Shown piece after piece: positions 54,571-62,576 of a stretch of 64,000 nucleotides of DNA. A program made the translations under genes and the position numbers. The stretch covers positions 124,001-188,000 of the forward strand of contig NZ_JAGUCN010000008.1 in the NCBI RefSeq assembly GCF_018271975.1, read 5' to 3'. The notes beneath the pieces were generated by a model, which saw only the letters and a program-made list of their open reading frames with translations, did no database searches and had not been told where the DNA came from. The stretch comes from Carboxylicivirga mesophila (GTDB lineage Bacteria; Bacteroidota; Bacteroidia; Bacteroidales; Marinilabiliaceae). Numbering within the stretch: position 1 is the first letter of the stretch; each line of letters opens with the position of its first letter.

Positions 54571-56028
54571 ATGAACTGTGTTGACTTTTTACTGCAGGAG
54601 CATACGCATCGGCAAGGCGATTTTATTTTGGGACGAAATGGGGAATTAACATATAATTCCCTTATAGATAGGATTAACCGGCTGTCGGTTTGGTTAAGGC
54701 AATCCATCGGTCAGGCGCAGAATGTGGTGCTTATTATGCCCAATAGCCATTATTCGATCGTGGCTTACCTGGCTATTATGAAGTCCGGCAATGTTGTGGT
54801 TCCGCTAAATCCGGCGATTGAACTGGCAAGTTTCAATGAGCTTGTTAAGCGGTGTGGGTCAAACACAGTTTTTGCTTCTAACCAGGTTGTAAAGCGACTT
54901 AATCTGGAGATGACTAATGTGCTCAGTGAAGCAGCCATTGATACAGTAATTGAAGAGACACCTGGTAATGAATGGAGCAATACAGAAACCAAGGAAGATG
55001 ATTTAGCACAGATAATTTTCACATCCGGCTCCACAGCCAAGCCTAAAGGAGTAATGATTTCGCATCGGAATATCATTGCCAACACGTCTTCAATAATAGA
55101 TTATTTGCATTTAACGGAAGATGATGTTATTGAAATTGTACTGCCTTTCTTTTATTGTTATGGATTATCCCTTTTACACACGCACCTCAAGGTCGGTGGC
55201 CAAATAGTTCTCAATAACACCTTCATCTTTTTAAATTCGGTGATTGATGATTTAAATAAGTATAAATGCACAGGATTTGCTGGCGTACCCAGTCACTTTC
55301 AGATTCTGTTGCGTAAATCAGATACCTTTAAGCATAGTAAGTTTCCTCATTTAAGATATGTAACACAGGCAGGAGGAAAGCTACATACAACGTTCATCAA
55401 AGAGTTTTGTGACAGCTTTCCTGATACAAAATTCTATGTTATGTATGGCCAGACCGAAGCCACAGCACGTTTGTCCTATTTACCACCCGAAAGGCTTGCT
55501 GATAAGTTAGGTTCACTGGGTAAAGGAATTCCAAAGGTTGAATTACGTGTAGTGGATGCCAATGGGGATGATGTGCAGCCTGGTGAAGTGGGTGAGATTA
55601 TTGCAAAAGGTGATAACATCATGTCAGGCTATTATCAGGAGCCAGAAGAAACAGCTACAACCATAAAAGGAGGTTGGTTGTATACTGGTGATTTGGCCAA
55701 AGTGGACGAAGATGGATTTATTTATCATGCAGCCCGCCGAAAGGAAATAATTAAAGTAGGAGGGAGACGTGTTAGTCCTAAAGAAATTGAAGAAGTAATT
55801 GTTGGAATAGATGGCGTTATTGATTGTACAATTGAAGCTGTTACTGATGAAGTGTTAGGTGAAGCTATTAAGGCTATTCTGGTTGTTAACAAAAGACATT
55901 CTGAAATCACAGAATCTTATATTAAGAAAATTTGTGCAGATAAATTATCTTCTTATAAAGTGCCTCAGACAATTGAATTTGTTGAAAATGTAAAAGTTAA
56001 TGCAGCTGGTAAAAAGGTGAAAGCCTAA
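54571..56028 (+). CDS. Acyl-adenylating ligase (ANL superfamily)
   Basis: An AMP-forming acyl-CoA synthetase or acyl-ACP ligase of 485 residues. Core motifs are IIFTSGSTAKPKGVMISH (A3), VMYGQTEATARLSYLP (A5), YTGDLAKVDEDGF (A7), RRKEIIKVGGRRVSPKEIEE (A8) and NAAGKKVKA with the A10 lysine. It lies 13 bp after the NadE-like gene. It probably activates a carboxylic acid and loads it on the acyl carrier protein encoded at 51343; similar ligases occur beside AsnB-type proteins in exosortase-associated exopolysaccharide loci. The acid is unknown. Confidence 0.88.
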   Translation: MNCVDFLLQEHTHRQGDFILGRNGELTYNSLIDRINRLSVWLRQSIGQAQNVVLIMPNSHYSIVAYLAIMKSGNVVVPLNPAIELASFNELVKRCGSNTVFASNQVVKRLNLEMTNVLSEAAIDTVIEETPGNEWSNTETKEDDLAQIIFTSGSTAKPKGVMISHRNIIANTSSIIDYLHLTEDDVIEIVLPFFYCYGLSLLHTHLKVGGQIVLNNTFIFLNSVIDDLNKYKCTGFAGVPSHFQILLRKSDTFKHSKFPHLRYVTQAGGKLHTTFIKEFCDSFPDTKFYVMYGQTEATARLSYLPPERLADKLGSLGKGIPKVELRVVDANGDDVQPGEVGEIIAKGDNIMSGYYQEPEETATTIKGGWLYTGDLAKVDEDGFIYHAARRKEIIKVGGRRVSPKEIEEVIVGIDGVIDCTIEAVTDEVLGEAIKAILVVNKRHSEITESYIKKICADKLSSYKVPQTIEFVENVKVNAAGKKVKA

Positions 56029-56267
56029 TTCTTTGTTGAATTTTTGAATACGGTTATCCTGTTTTTTGGTCCATTCATAAAAATCAAACCTATAAACTTT
56101 GTTTTTGACTAAATGTATAATTCTTTAGGGGAAAACAGAGATAAAGGTGATAAGGGGTTGTTGTTGATAGTTAGCTGGTTATGAAACGGGATTTATTGGT
56201 CTAAAACTCCTGTACAATTGTCTTTTATACTCGTAAATTGTTGCAGAATCGAGAAAAAAATTGTGGG

Positions 56268-57419
56268 ATGAGAAGTGTTGAATCAATAAGTGCTATTGGT
56301 GTCAGTCAAGAATTGGAAAGACCAACAGTTTCGAAGCTGGAGTTTATTCCTGTTCAGAAAAAACGTGCAAATAAGAGCGGAGTTTTAAAGGAACAACTGC
56401 TAAAAAAGCTGGACATAAAAGTGTACGATTACCTCACACAGCACGTTGTTCCGGAGCGTGATAGTGTGCGCATTCTTGATGTCAATCATCCGAATTATCT
56501 TCATCAATCAGATTTTGCATCTGTTCGTTGCCTGATTAATGTACACCAGGTCAATAACGTGCGTTACATCAACAAGTTTCTAAATAAGGTAAATGAATGC
56601 TTGCCCGATGCAGGCCTTTTTATTGGGTGCATTGAAACGATAAGAATTAGAAAGCACAAACTGTTTGCAATTAATAATAACATATTCAAACACCTGTACT
56701 GGTTTTTCTGCTTTTTCTTTCACCGGGTGATGCCTAAAATTAAGCATCTGCAGAAACTATACTACTTTATTACCAGGGCAAAATATCGTTGGCTAACCAT
56801 GGCAGAAATGCTGGGCAGGCTGGTTAGTTGTGGATTTGACATTATTGAATATAAAGAGTTAGATGGCAAGTTGTATTTTGTAGTCATGAAAACCCATAGT
56901 CCCGATCATAATCAGAAACCATCTTATGGTCCTGTTTTTCCAATGAAACGGGTGGGGAAGAATGGAAAAATCATCAAAGTGTATAAACTACGTACGATGC
57001 ATCCCTACTCTGAGTATCTGCAAGATTATGTGGTGAAGTTGAATGGCTATAATAAGGTAGGAAAACCAGCGAACGATTTCCGCCTGGCAGATTGGGGGCG
57101 TACCTTACGAAAGTATTGGTTGGATGAAATGCCGCAGATATTGAATGTGATTACTGGAAGTATGGCTATTGTCGGGTTAAGGCCATTGAGCCAGACGCGT
57201 TTTAATGAATTGCCCAAAGACGTACAGGAGAAACGCATTAAGTTCAAACCGGGTTGTATACCTCCATACGTTGCCCTAAATATGCCCGATAGTAAAGAAA
57301 ATATTGAAGCCGAGCGCATATATATGGCTGCTAAAGAAAAAGCTCCGTTTCTTACCGATGTCAAGTACTTTGGTATGGCACTATATAATATTCTGAGTGG
57401 TAAAATAAAGAGCTCCTGA
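56268..57419 (+). CDS. Phosphoglycosyl transferase with methyltransferase-like N-terminal region
   Basis: Start placed at ATG 56268 (383 residues); a TTG at 56238 would add ten. The C-terminal part (about 215-380) is a bacterial sugar transferase domain: PMKRVGKNGKIIKVYKLRTM, DWGRTLRKYWLDEMPQILNV and MAIVGLRPLSQTRFNELP. It should start repeat-unit synthesis by moving a sugar 1-phosphate to undecaprenyl phosphate. The usual N-terminal membrane hairpin is replaced by a region resembling the second half of a class I methyltransferase (CLPDAGLFIGCIETIR, TMAEMLGRLVSCGFDIIEY), without a glycine-rich SAM loop. One hydrophobic stretch (LYWFFCFFFHRVMP) may be the membrane anchor. A 209-bp gap upstream and a terminator downstream isolate it. 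Confidence 0.85.
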   Translation: MRSVESISAIGVSQELERPTVSKLEFIPVQKKRANKSGVLKEQLLKKLDIKVYDYLTQHVVPERDSVRILDVNHPNYLHQSDFASVRCLINVHQVNNVRYINKFLNKVNECLPDAGLFIGCIETIRIRKHKLFAINNNIFKHLYWFFCFFFHRVMPKIKHLQKLYYFITRAKYRWLTMAEMLGRLVSCGFDIIEYKELDGKLYFVVMKTHSPDHNQKPSYGPVFPMKRVGKNGKIIKVYKLRTMHPYSEYLQDYVVKLNGYNKVGKPANDFRLADWGRTLRKYWLDEMPQILNVITGSMAIVGLRPLSQTRFNELPKDVQEKRIKFKPGCIPPYVALNMPDSKENIEAERIYMAAKEKAPFLTDVKYFGMALYNILSGKIKSS

Positions 57420-57431
57420 TGAGCTATTGAT

Positions 57432-57462
57432 TTTATGCTACAGATAGCATAAATTTATTTTT
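57432..57462 (+). terminator. Terminator closing the polysaccharide locus, abutting the comEC start
   Basis: TTTATGCTA (57432-57440) pairs perfectly with TAGCATAAA (57445-57453) around a CAGA loop, followed by TTTATTTTT. The T tract ends at 57462, directly before the comEC ATG at 57463. Confidence 0.8.
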
Positions 57463-59541
57463 ATGTTGTCTGATCTTAACCTCTTTTTTAAAAAATCTCC
57501 TTTTGTAAGGTTTGTATTGCCAGTAATGCTGGGGATTTTTTTGTCGTTTCGGGTCATTTTATTTGCAGATGTCTATATATATCTGGCTATATCTTTTGTT
57601 GTACTCTACTGTTTACTGATATTATGGCAGAAACAAACGGCGATATACCGGTATCGCTTCCTGACTGGAATTACCGGGTTTGTTATGCTCCTGACTCTAT
57701 CTATTGTATATGCCCAGTTAAGACAACCTGTTACCTTTTCAACAAATTCGGACGCCCAGGTAAAATTGCACATTATTGAATCCATTGGCTCCACCGAACA
57801 GAATCTCAAATTCGAAGCCTATTTCAGTGGAAGCAGTTCAGATAGCATAAGCTACCTTGAAAGGCAACGAGGCATTGTTTACATGCCCAAATCAATTATT
57901 AAGCATCAGCCGGATGTGGATATGTATATGTTTGCCACCGGCCGGTTTATCCCCTTCTCAGAGCCCAATAGTCAATTTGATTTCAACTATAGCAACTATT
58001 TGCGCAATCAGCGCATTGCCTTTCGTTTAATTGTGAGCGAATATCAACTCATTGAAGATAAAAGTGGCTTACTTCATCCTGTTATATTGAGTGCCAGGCT
58101 GAAGGCCTTCCTTCGGGATAAATATCAGGAAGCTGGCCTTAATGAAACTCAACTTGCTATACTTAATGCATTGTTTTTGGGCGATAAAAGTTTGCTAAGC
58201 TACGAACAGAAAAGTGCTTTTTCAGATGCCGGTGCCATGCATTTATTGGCTGTGAGTGGATTGCATGTTGGTATCATATACATGCTGCTAATGAGCATTG
58301 TATCTGTTTTCAGAGCAAGGAAATATAAACTGTTGACGGCACTGGTAGTTATCCTGTGTTTATGGTTTTATGCTGCTGTTACTGGTTTCTCACCATCAGT
58401 ACTAAGGGCCAGTTTAATGTTTACTATTCTGGAATTTGGGCGTATCTCAAAACGACAAACCGGCATTTTTAATTTGCTGGGCGCATCTATGTTTATCATC
58501 GTCATTATTGAGCCCCTTTCGATATTCAACATTGGTTTCTGGTTGAGTCACATAGCGGTGGCCTCCATTGTTTCTTTCTATCCTAAAATTAACAATTGGT
58601 TTCATTTCCGCTTTCCACCATTTAAATGGGGATGGTCAATCATTGCAGTATCAATAGCTGCTCAGTTAGGTACATTGCCTATCGCCATTTATGCTTTTCA
58701 CGAATTTCCACTTTATTTCATTGTAACCAACATTGTATTGATACCTGTTGTCACGCCAATTCTGGTGATGGCCGTAATAGCTGCTCTTTGTTCCTTTTCG
58801 ATGTATATACTTCGACTTATAGTGCCGGGCATGGGAAGTTTGCTGACTTTTATGAATGATACAGCACATTGGATTGATCAACTTCCATATTCAACTATTC
58901 AGCATTTATATGTCGAAGGCTGGCAGCTGCCATTGCTATATGGCAGTTTGATTCTGCTGCTCGTATATATTAATTATCGCTATTTAATGTATTTGAAATA
59001 TTTGCTGGTACTTGGCATTATCACCATAGTAACTATCCATGTGCGCAGTTATTATTTGCCTGAAGAAGTCTTGTATGTAGCTAAAATAAACGGTAAAAGT
59101 GTTGTCAATCATTTGGATAAGCAGAGTAACACTATTTATACCAATGTGCCATTAAGTGAGAAAGAGATTGAGTTTGCATTTAATGGTCTATGGGCTTACT
59201 GTAATGCGCCTGTTTCATATACGGTCAGGCAGGTTGAGGATAAACCGAATGCTTCGCCAATTGTTAGTTTAATAGGAGGTAAGGCCTTGGTAATATTGCC
59301 CGAAGGAGCCAAGTGGAGCTGTAAACTGGAACATCGCAAAGTTGATTACCTTGTTTTAATGGGAAAACCTGAGATTGACTTCAAGGAAGTAAGAAGTACG
59401 ATGCGGGTTGGACAAGTGGTTATACCGAACGGTTGGAAATGGTACCAAAAGAAATGGTTCGATGGCTATGATGAACATATTGAAAACCTGCATGATGTAT
59501 CGGAAGACGGCGTCTTTTTAGTGGCTTTTAGAAACGATTAG
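57463..59541 (+). CDS. comEC: ComEC/Rec2-family DNA-uptake channel protein
   Basis: An inner-membrane protein of 692 residues related to the channel for single-stranded DNA in natural transformation. An N-terminal DUF4131-like part with two to three helices and a soluble OB-like domain (about 100-210) is followed by the competence domain with many helices, including HLLAVSGLHVGIIYMLL (about 262-278) and TGFSPSVLRASLMF. The C-terminal 170 residues contain no HxHxDH metallo-beta-lactamase motif, so the nuclease domain found in many ComEC proteins is absent, as is often so in Bacteroidota. Translation starts right after the upstream terminator hairpin. Confidence 0.9.
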   Translation: MLSDLNLFFKKSPFVRFVLPVMLGIFLSFRVILFADVYIYLAISFVVLYCLLILWQKQTAIYRYRFLTGITGFVMLLTLSIVYAQLRQPVTFSTNSDAQVKLHIIESIGSTEQNLKFEAYFSGSSSDSISYLERQRGIVYMPKSIIKHQPDVDMYMFATGRFIPFSEPNSQFDFNYSNYLRNQRIAFRLIVSEYQLIEDKSGLLHPVILSARLKAFLRDKYQEAGLNETQLAILNALFLGDKSLLSYEQKSAFSDAGAMHLLAVSGLHVGIIYMLLMSIVSVFRARKYKLLTALVVILCLWFYAAVTGFSPSVLRASLMFTILEFGRISKRQTGIFNLLGASMFIIVIIEPLSIFNIGFWLSHIAVASIVSFYPKINNWFHFRFPPFKWGWSIIAVSIAAQLGTLPIAIYAFHEFPLYFIVTNIVLIPVVTPILVMAVIAALCSFSMYILRLIVPGMGSLLTFMNDTAHWIDQLPYSTIQHLYVEGWQLPLLYGSLILLLVYINYRYLMYLKYLLVLGIITIVTIHVRSYYLPEEVLYVAKINGKSVVNHLDKQSNTIYTNVPLSEKEIEFAFNGLWAYCNAPVSYTVRQVEDKPNASPIVSLIGGKALVILPEGAKWSCKLEHRKVDYLVLMGKPEIDFKEVRSTMRVGQVVIPNGWKWYQKKWFDGYDEHIENLHDVSEDGVFLVAFRND

Positions 59542-59595
59542 TCATTTATGTCCATTTTTATTTGGAGGATTAGTAGTATTATCTATTAATTTGCG

Positions 59596-59618
59596 GTGTT
59601 TTTGCTCGACAAAAACAC
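59596..59618 (+). promoter_or_regulatory. Hairpin in the trkA leader
   Basis: GTGTTTTTG (59596-59604) pairs perfectly with CAAAAACAC (59610-59618) around CTCGA. It ends 20 bp before the trkA ATG, and no T run follows, so it is more likely a leader structure than a terminator. A near-match promoter (TTTG, 21 bp, TTAATTTG at 59587) lies just upstream. Confidence 0.5.
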
Positions 59619-59638
59619 GTATAAAAGAACGGGTACTT

Positions 59639-60979
59639 ATGAGAATTTTTATTGCAGGTGCAGGGGAAGTCGGAACACATTTGGCTAAAATGCTATGTTC
59701 TGCCAATCATGATGTTATATTGATGGATGAAGAAGAGGAGAAGCTCAAGCAAATTGATGCTCACTTCGACTTAATGACCATTGTAGGTAGTATCTCATCC
59801 ATTGAGGATCTGCGAGAAGCCAATGTAAAATCATGTGATTTGTTTATTGCTGTACCACCATACCAGGATATGAGCATTTTGTCCTGCATTTTGGCTAAGC
59901 AGCTTGGTGCCAAAACCACAGTGGCCCGTGTAAATAATCACGAGTACCTGATGGAGGAAAACAAGGAGTTCTTTGGTAAGTTGGGTATCGATGAGTTAAT
60001 CTATCCTGAACAGCTGGCGGCCAAAGAAGTGTTTGCTTCGCTTAAGCAGGTGGGGACACGTCAGTTGTATGAGTTTACTGGCAGTAAGTTGGTTATGTTC
60101 GCCTTAAAGGTGCGCGACAATGCCATTATCGTAAATAAGACGCTGGCTGAAATTTCTGCCATGTATGAAAAGCAGGAGTATAATATTGTGGCCATTAACC
60201 GCGATGGTGATACAATTATTCCCCGTGGTAAAGAAACATTACAGCACAACGACCTGGTATATATTATAACCACCAAATCGGCTGTTAAGCAGGTAATGGA
60301 AGATGCCGGTAAGAAGCAGTTCGATATTAAAAACGTGATGATCCTTGGAGGTAGCCGGATAGGTAAGAAAGTGGCTCAGAAACTTGAAGGACAATATAGT
60401 ATCAAGCTTATTGAAATAGATAAAGATAAGGCGGCACGATTGGCTGATGTATTGGCCGATACGCTGGTAATTAATGGTGATGGTCGTAACCTTGAGCTGC
60501 TAAAAGATGAAGGTATTAAAAAGATGGATGCTTTTGTGGCGGTGACCGGAAACTCAGAAGTAAATATCCTGGCTTGTCAGTTGGCTAAAAAAATGGGTGT
60601 TCGAAAAACGGTGGCTGAGGTAGAAAATATCGACTACATTGATTTGGCTGAGAATATTGGTATTGGTACTTTGGTGAATAAGAAGCTGATAGCGGCCAGC
60701 CACATCTATCGCTATACCTTACGTGCACATGTATCGCATGTAAAATGTCTGACAGCCACTGATGCTGAAGTACTGGAATTGATTGCGCAGCCTGATTCGA
60801 AGATTACAAAAGGGCCCTTACACAAATTAAGCTTGCCTAAGGATGTAAATATTGGTGGTGTAATACGCGGCGAATCGGCAATTATAGCCAGTGGTGAAAC
60901 AGTAATTGAACCGCATGATAAAGTGGTGTTGTTTGCGATGCCATCGAGCTTTGCCAAAATTGAAAAAATGTTTAGCTAA
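59639..60979 (+). CDS. trkA: Trk-type potassium uptake regulator TrkA
   Basis: A cytoplasmic, NAD(H)-binding gating subunit of potassium transporters, 446 residues. The start is ATG 59639 (MRIFIAGAGEVGTHLAK); the upstream TTG would add a cysteine-rich tail unlike the family. Two Rossmann TrkA_N domains are visible (GAGEVG at 7-12 and MILGGSRIGKKVAQKLEG after residue 230), each followed by a TrkA_C domain (KLVMFALKVRDNAIIVNKTL; ending IASGETVIEPHDKVVLFA). The membrane partner TrkH is not next to it here. A leader hairpin precedes it. Confidence 0.93.
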   Translation: MRIFIAGAGEVGTHLAKMLCSANHDVILMDEEEEKLKQIDAHFDLMTIVGSISSIEDLREANVKSCDLFIAVPPYQDMSILSCILAKQLGAKTTVARVNNHEYLMEENKEFFGKLGIDELIYPEQLAAKEVFASLKQVGTRQLYEFTGSKLVMFALKVRDNAIIVNKTLAEISAMYEKQEYNIVAINRDGDTIIPRGKETLQHNDLVYIITTKSAVKQVMEDAGKKQFDIKNVMILGGSRIGKKVAQKLEGQYSIKLIEIDKDKAARLADVLADTLVINGDGRNLELLKDEGIKKMDAFVAVTGNSEVNILACQLAKKMGVRKTVAEVENIDYIDLAENIGIGTLVNKKLIAASHIYRYTLRAHVSHVKCLTATDAEVLELIAQPDSKITKGPLHKLSLPKDVNIGGVIRGESAIIASGETVIEPHDKVVLFAMPSSFAKIEKMFS

Positions 60980-60990
60980 TTGCTGCAGAT

Positions 60991-61218
60991 ATGAACAAGG
61001 ATATATTGTTTTACCTTATGATTGGTGTTGGAGCGCTTATTTTTATGGCATCACTCACCAACTGGGAATGGTTTTTTAAACAAAGGAGAGCACAAACCAT
61101 CATTAAGCTGATGGGACGCAATGGTGCGCGTATCTTTTATGCTATTTTGGGTGCTTTCTTTGCGGCTTTTGGCTGGATGGTGCTATCAGGACGAATTGAC
61201 ATCGGCTCTTTATTCTGA
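60991..61218 (+). CDS. Small membrane protein with two helices (Imm17-like)
   Basis: A 75-residue protein with helices at about 5-22 and 49-65, separated by a basic loop (FFKQRRAQTIIKLMGRNGARIFY). The pattern is close to short proteins annotated as immunity 17 family in Bacteroidota, but no toxin gene is present, so an immunity role is not supported here. It lies 11 bp after trkA and probably shares its transcript. Confidence 0.6.
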   Translation: MNKDILFYLMIGVGALIFMASLTNWEWFFKQRRAQTIIKLMGRNGARIFYAILGAFFAAFGWMVLSGRIDIGSLF

Positions 61219-61234
61219 TTTTTTCCAAACAACT

Positions 61235-61261
61235 TGTAACATTTCTTTTCTATCTTGTATC
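61235..61261 (+). promoter_or_regulatory. Candidate ECF-type promoter of the sigma factor operon
   Basis: TGTAAC (61235-61240) and GTATC (61257-61261) are separated by 16 bp. An AAC-containing -35 and a GT-containing -10 are the general pattern of ECF sigma factor promoters, and this one precedes an ECF sigma operon, suggesting autoregulation. Confidence 0.5.
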
Positions 61262-61289
61262 TCAGCAGAGAAACAAAATACAATTGATT

Positions 61290-61658
61290 ATGGAAGATGT
61301 TACAATAATGTTTGGCTGGCTGGGCTTTTTTGCCGCTGCTTTTTTCTCATGGTATTATTATCTGCAGGCACGCACCAAAGAACGAACACTGTTAATTGAA
61401 AAAGGAGCCGATGCCAGCAATTTCTATGCTAAAAAGCCTGAAAGAAGAGGTTTTCGTTTTTCGTTTCCCTGGCTAAAAATTGGCTTATTACTTGTAGGAA
61501 TAGCCTTTGGGTTGATGTTTGGTTTTGTGTTCACCCACGCTATCTTTCCAAATTCCTTAGGACGCATTGATGAGCCGTTTGTTTTTGGTTCTACAGTGAT
61601 GTTTGGCGGATTAGGTATGATACTGGCCCATTTTACTGAGGAAAAGAGAGACCAGTAG
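61290..61658 (+). CDS. DUF6249-like membrane protein
   Basis: A 122-residue protein from ATG 61290 (an in-frame TTG at 61284 is less likely). Three hydrophobic helices are visible (about 5-22, 62-83, 97-113), with a soluble loop KERTLLIEKGADASNFY after the first. Proteins of this kind commonly sit just upstream of an ECF sigma factor in Bacteroidota. Its stop codon shares one base with the sigma factor's GTG, so translation is coupled. A sensing or regulatory role is inferred from context. Confidence 0.7.
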   Translation: MEDVTIMFGWLGFFAAAFFSWYYYLQARTKERTLLIEKGADASNFYAKKPERRGFRFSFPWLKIGLLLVGIAFGLMFGFVFTHAIFPNSLGRIDEPFVFGSTVMFGGLGMILAHFTEEKRDQ

Positions 61659-62209
61659 TGGAAGAGCTTTACATCAAAAAAGTAATTGAAGGCGATGAGC
61701 AGGGATACCGTTATTTTATAAGGCGTTACCAGGACATGGCCTTCTCTATTGCTATTTCTGTTGTAAAAGATGAGTTCTTGGCTGAGGAGGTGGTGCAGGA
61801 GGCTTTTATGAAAGCCTTTGAAAAGATGCCGGCTTTTAAACAGCAATCGAAGTTTAGTACCTGGTTTTATCGCATCATTGTCAACAAAGCATTCAGACAA
61901 TTGGATAAAGAAAAAAAGTGGAAGAACGAGCCCTTGGTGGCTATTGAGGATGCCATTGAAACGATAGCGATTGACCAGTTGGAGAGTGATGAGCGTAAGT
62001 ACTTTATTAATGAAACACTGAAAGTGATGACGCCAAACGAGAGCCTTGCTCTTCGTTTGTTTTACCTGGAGGAGTTGTCGTTAAATGAGGTTGGCGATAT
62101 TACTGGGTGGTCGGCCAGTAAGGTGAAAGTCGTTATACATCGAGCCAGAAAGAGTTTTTACTCTCATCTGAATGCCATACTGAAGAAGGAATCGAGATTG
62201 ATAATCTGA
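61658..62209 (+). CDS. ECF-subfamily RNA polymerase sigma factor
   Basis: A 183-residue sigma-70 family protein with region 2 (YFIRRYQDMAFSIAISVV and LAEEVVQEAFMKAFEKMP, about 20-65) and region 4 (ALRLFYLEELSLNEVGDI and SASKVKVVIHRARKS, about 125-172); region 3 is absent, as in ECF sigma factors. The start is GTG, overlapping the upstream stop. It directs RNA polymerase to stress or envelope genes; the regulon is unknown. The next gene probably encodes its membrane partner. Confidence 0.93.
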   Translation: MEELYIKKVIEGDEQGYRYFIRRYQDMAFSIAISVVKDEFLAEEVVQEAFMKAFEKMPAFKQQSKFSTWFYRIIVNKAFRQLDKEKKWKNEPLVAIEDAIETIAIDQLESDERKYFINETLKVMTPNESLALRLFYLEELSLNEVGDITGWSASKVKVVIHRARKSFYSHLNAILKKESRLII

Positions 62210-62225
62210 TAATACTTAAGATGTG

Positions 62226-62576
62226 ATGGAAGAGTTGAATGATCGTAAATTAAAATCACTGCTAAAAGATAGTCGGGTCGAAATGCCTTTCTCAGACTTT
62301 GAGACTAAACTGATGACTCGTGTAAAATCTGAGTTGCATGGGCGTCGGTCTGTAGTAAAAAGTATTCGCCTGTCGTGGTTATTTTTTGTATTAGGTGCTT
62401 TCTTCGGCCTTGTACTGAATATTCTGCTACCGTGGATGCCCTTTGAACTGGCGGGTATCAGCCTTCATTTTATCAAATACCCCATATTGCTTATTACTTT
62501 GGTGGTTATTATCTGGCAACTGGATGAAATGATAAGACTCACACTAAGGCATAAAAGGCAGAAACGCCTTAGTTAG
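62226..62576 (+). CDS. Membrane protein, probable anti-sigma-type partner
   Basis: A 116-residue protein from ATG 62226 (a GTG at 62223 is adjacent). A charged N-terminal cytoplasmic segment (MEELNDRKLKSLLKDSRVEM, about 1-45) is followed by two helices (about 47-70 and 80-98). The position 17 bp after an ECF sigma gene and the layout suggest an anti-sigma factor, but the zinc-binding HxxxCxxC motif is absent. It ends overlapping the convergent histidine kinase gene by 8 bp. Confidence 0.65.
   Translation: MEELNDRKLKSLLKDSRVEMPFSDFETKLMTRVKSELHGRRSVVKSIRLSWLFFVLGAFFGLVLNILLPWMPFELAGISLHFIKYPILLITLVVIIWQLDEMIRLTLRHKRQKRLS

Noticed and set aside
54066-54707. 213-codon minus-strand ORF over the NadE-like gene
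   Set aside because: It lies opposite a clearly conserved gene, its product shows no recognisable domain, and it spans a gene junction.
60991-61218. Immunity protein of a toxin system
   Set aside because: The Imm17-like pattern is weak evidence and no toxin or secretion gene is adjacent.
61424-61900. 158-codon minus-strand ORF over the DUF6249-like and sigma factor genes
   Set aside because: Opposite two coupled, recognisable genes; composition is that of an antisense shadow.
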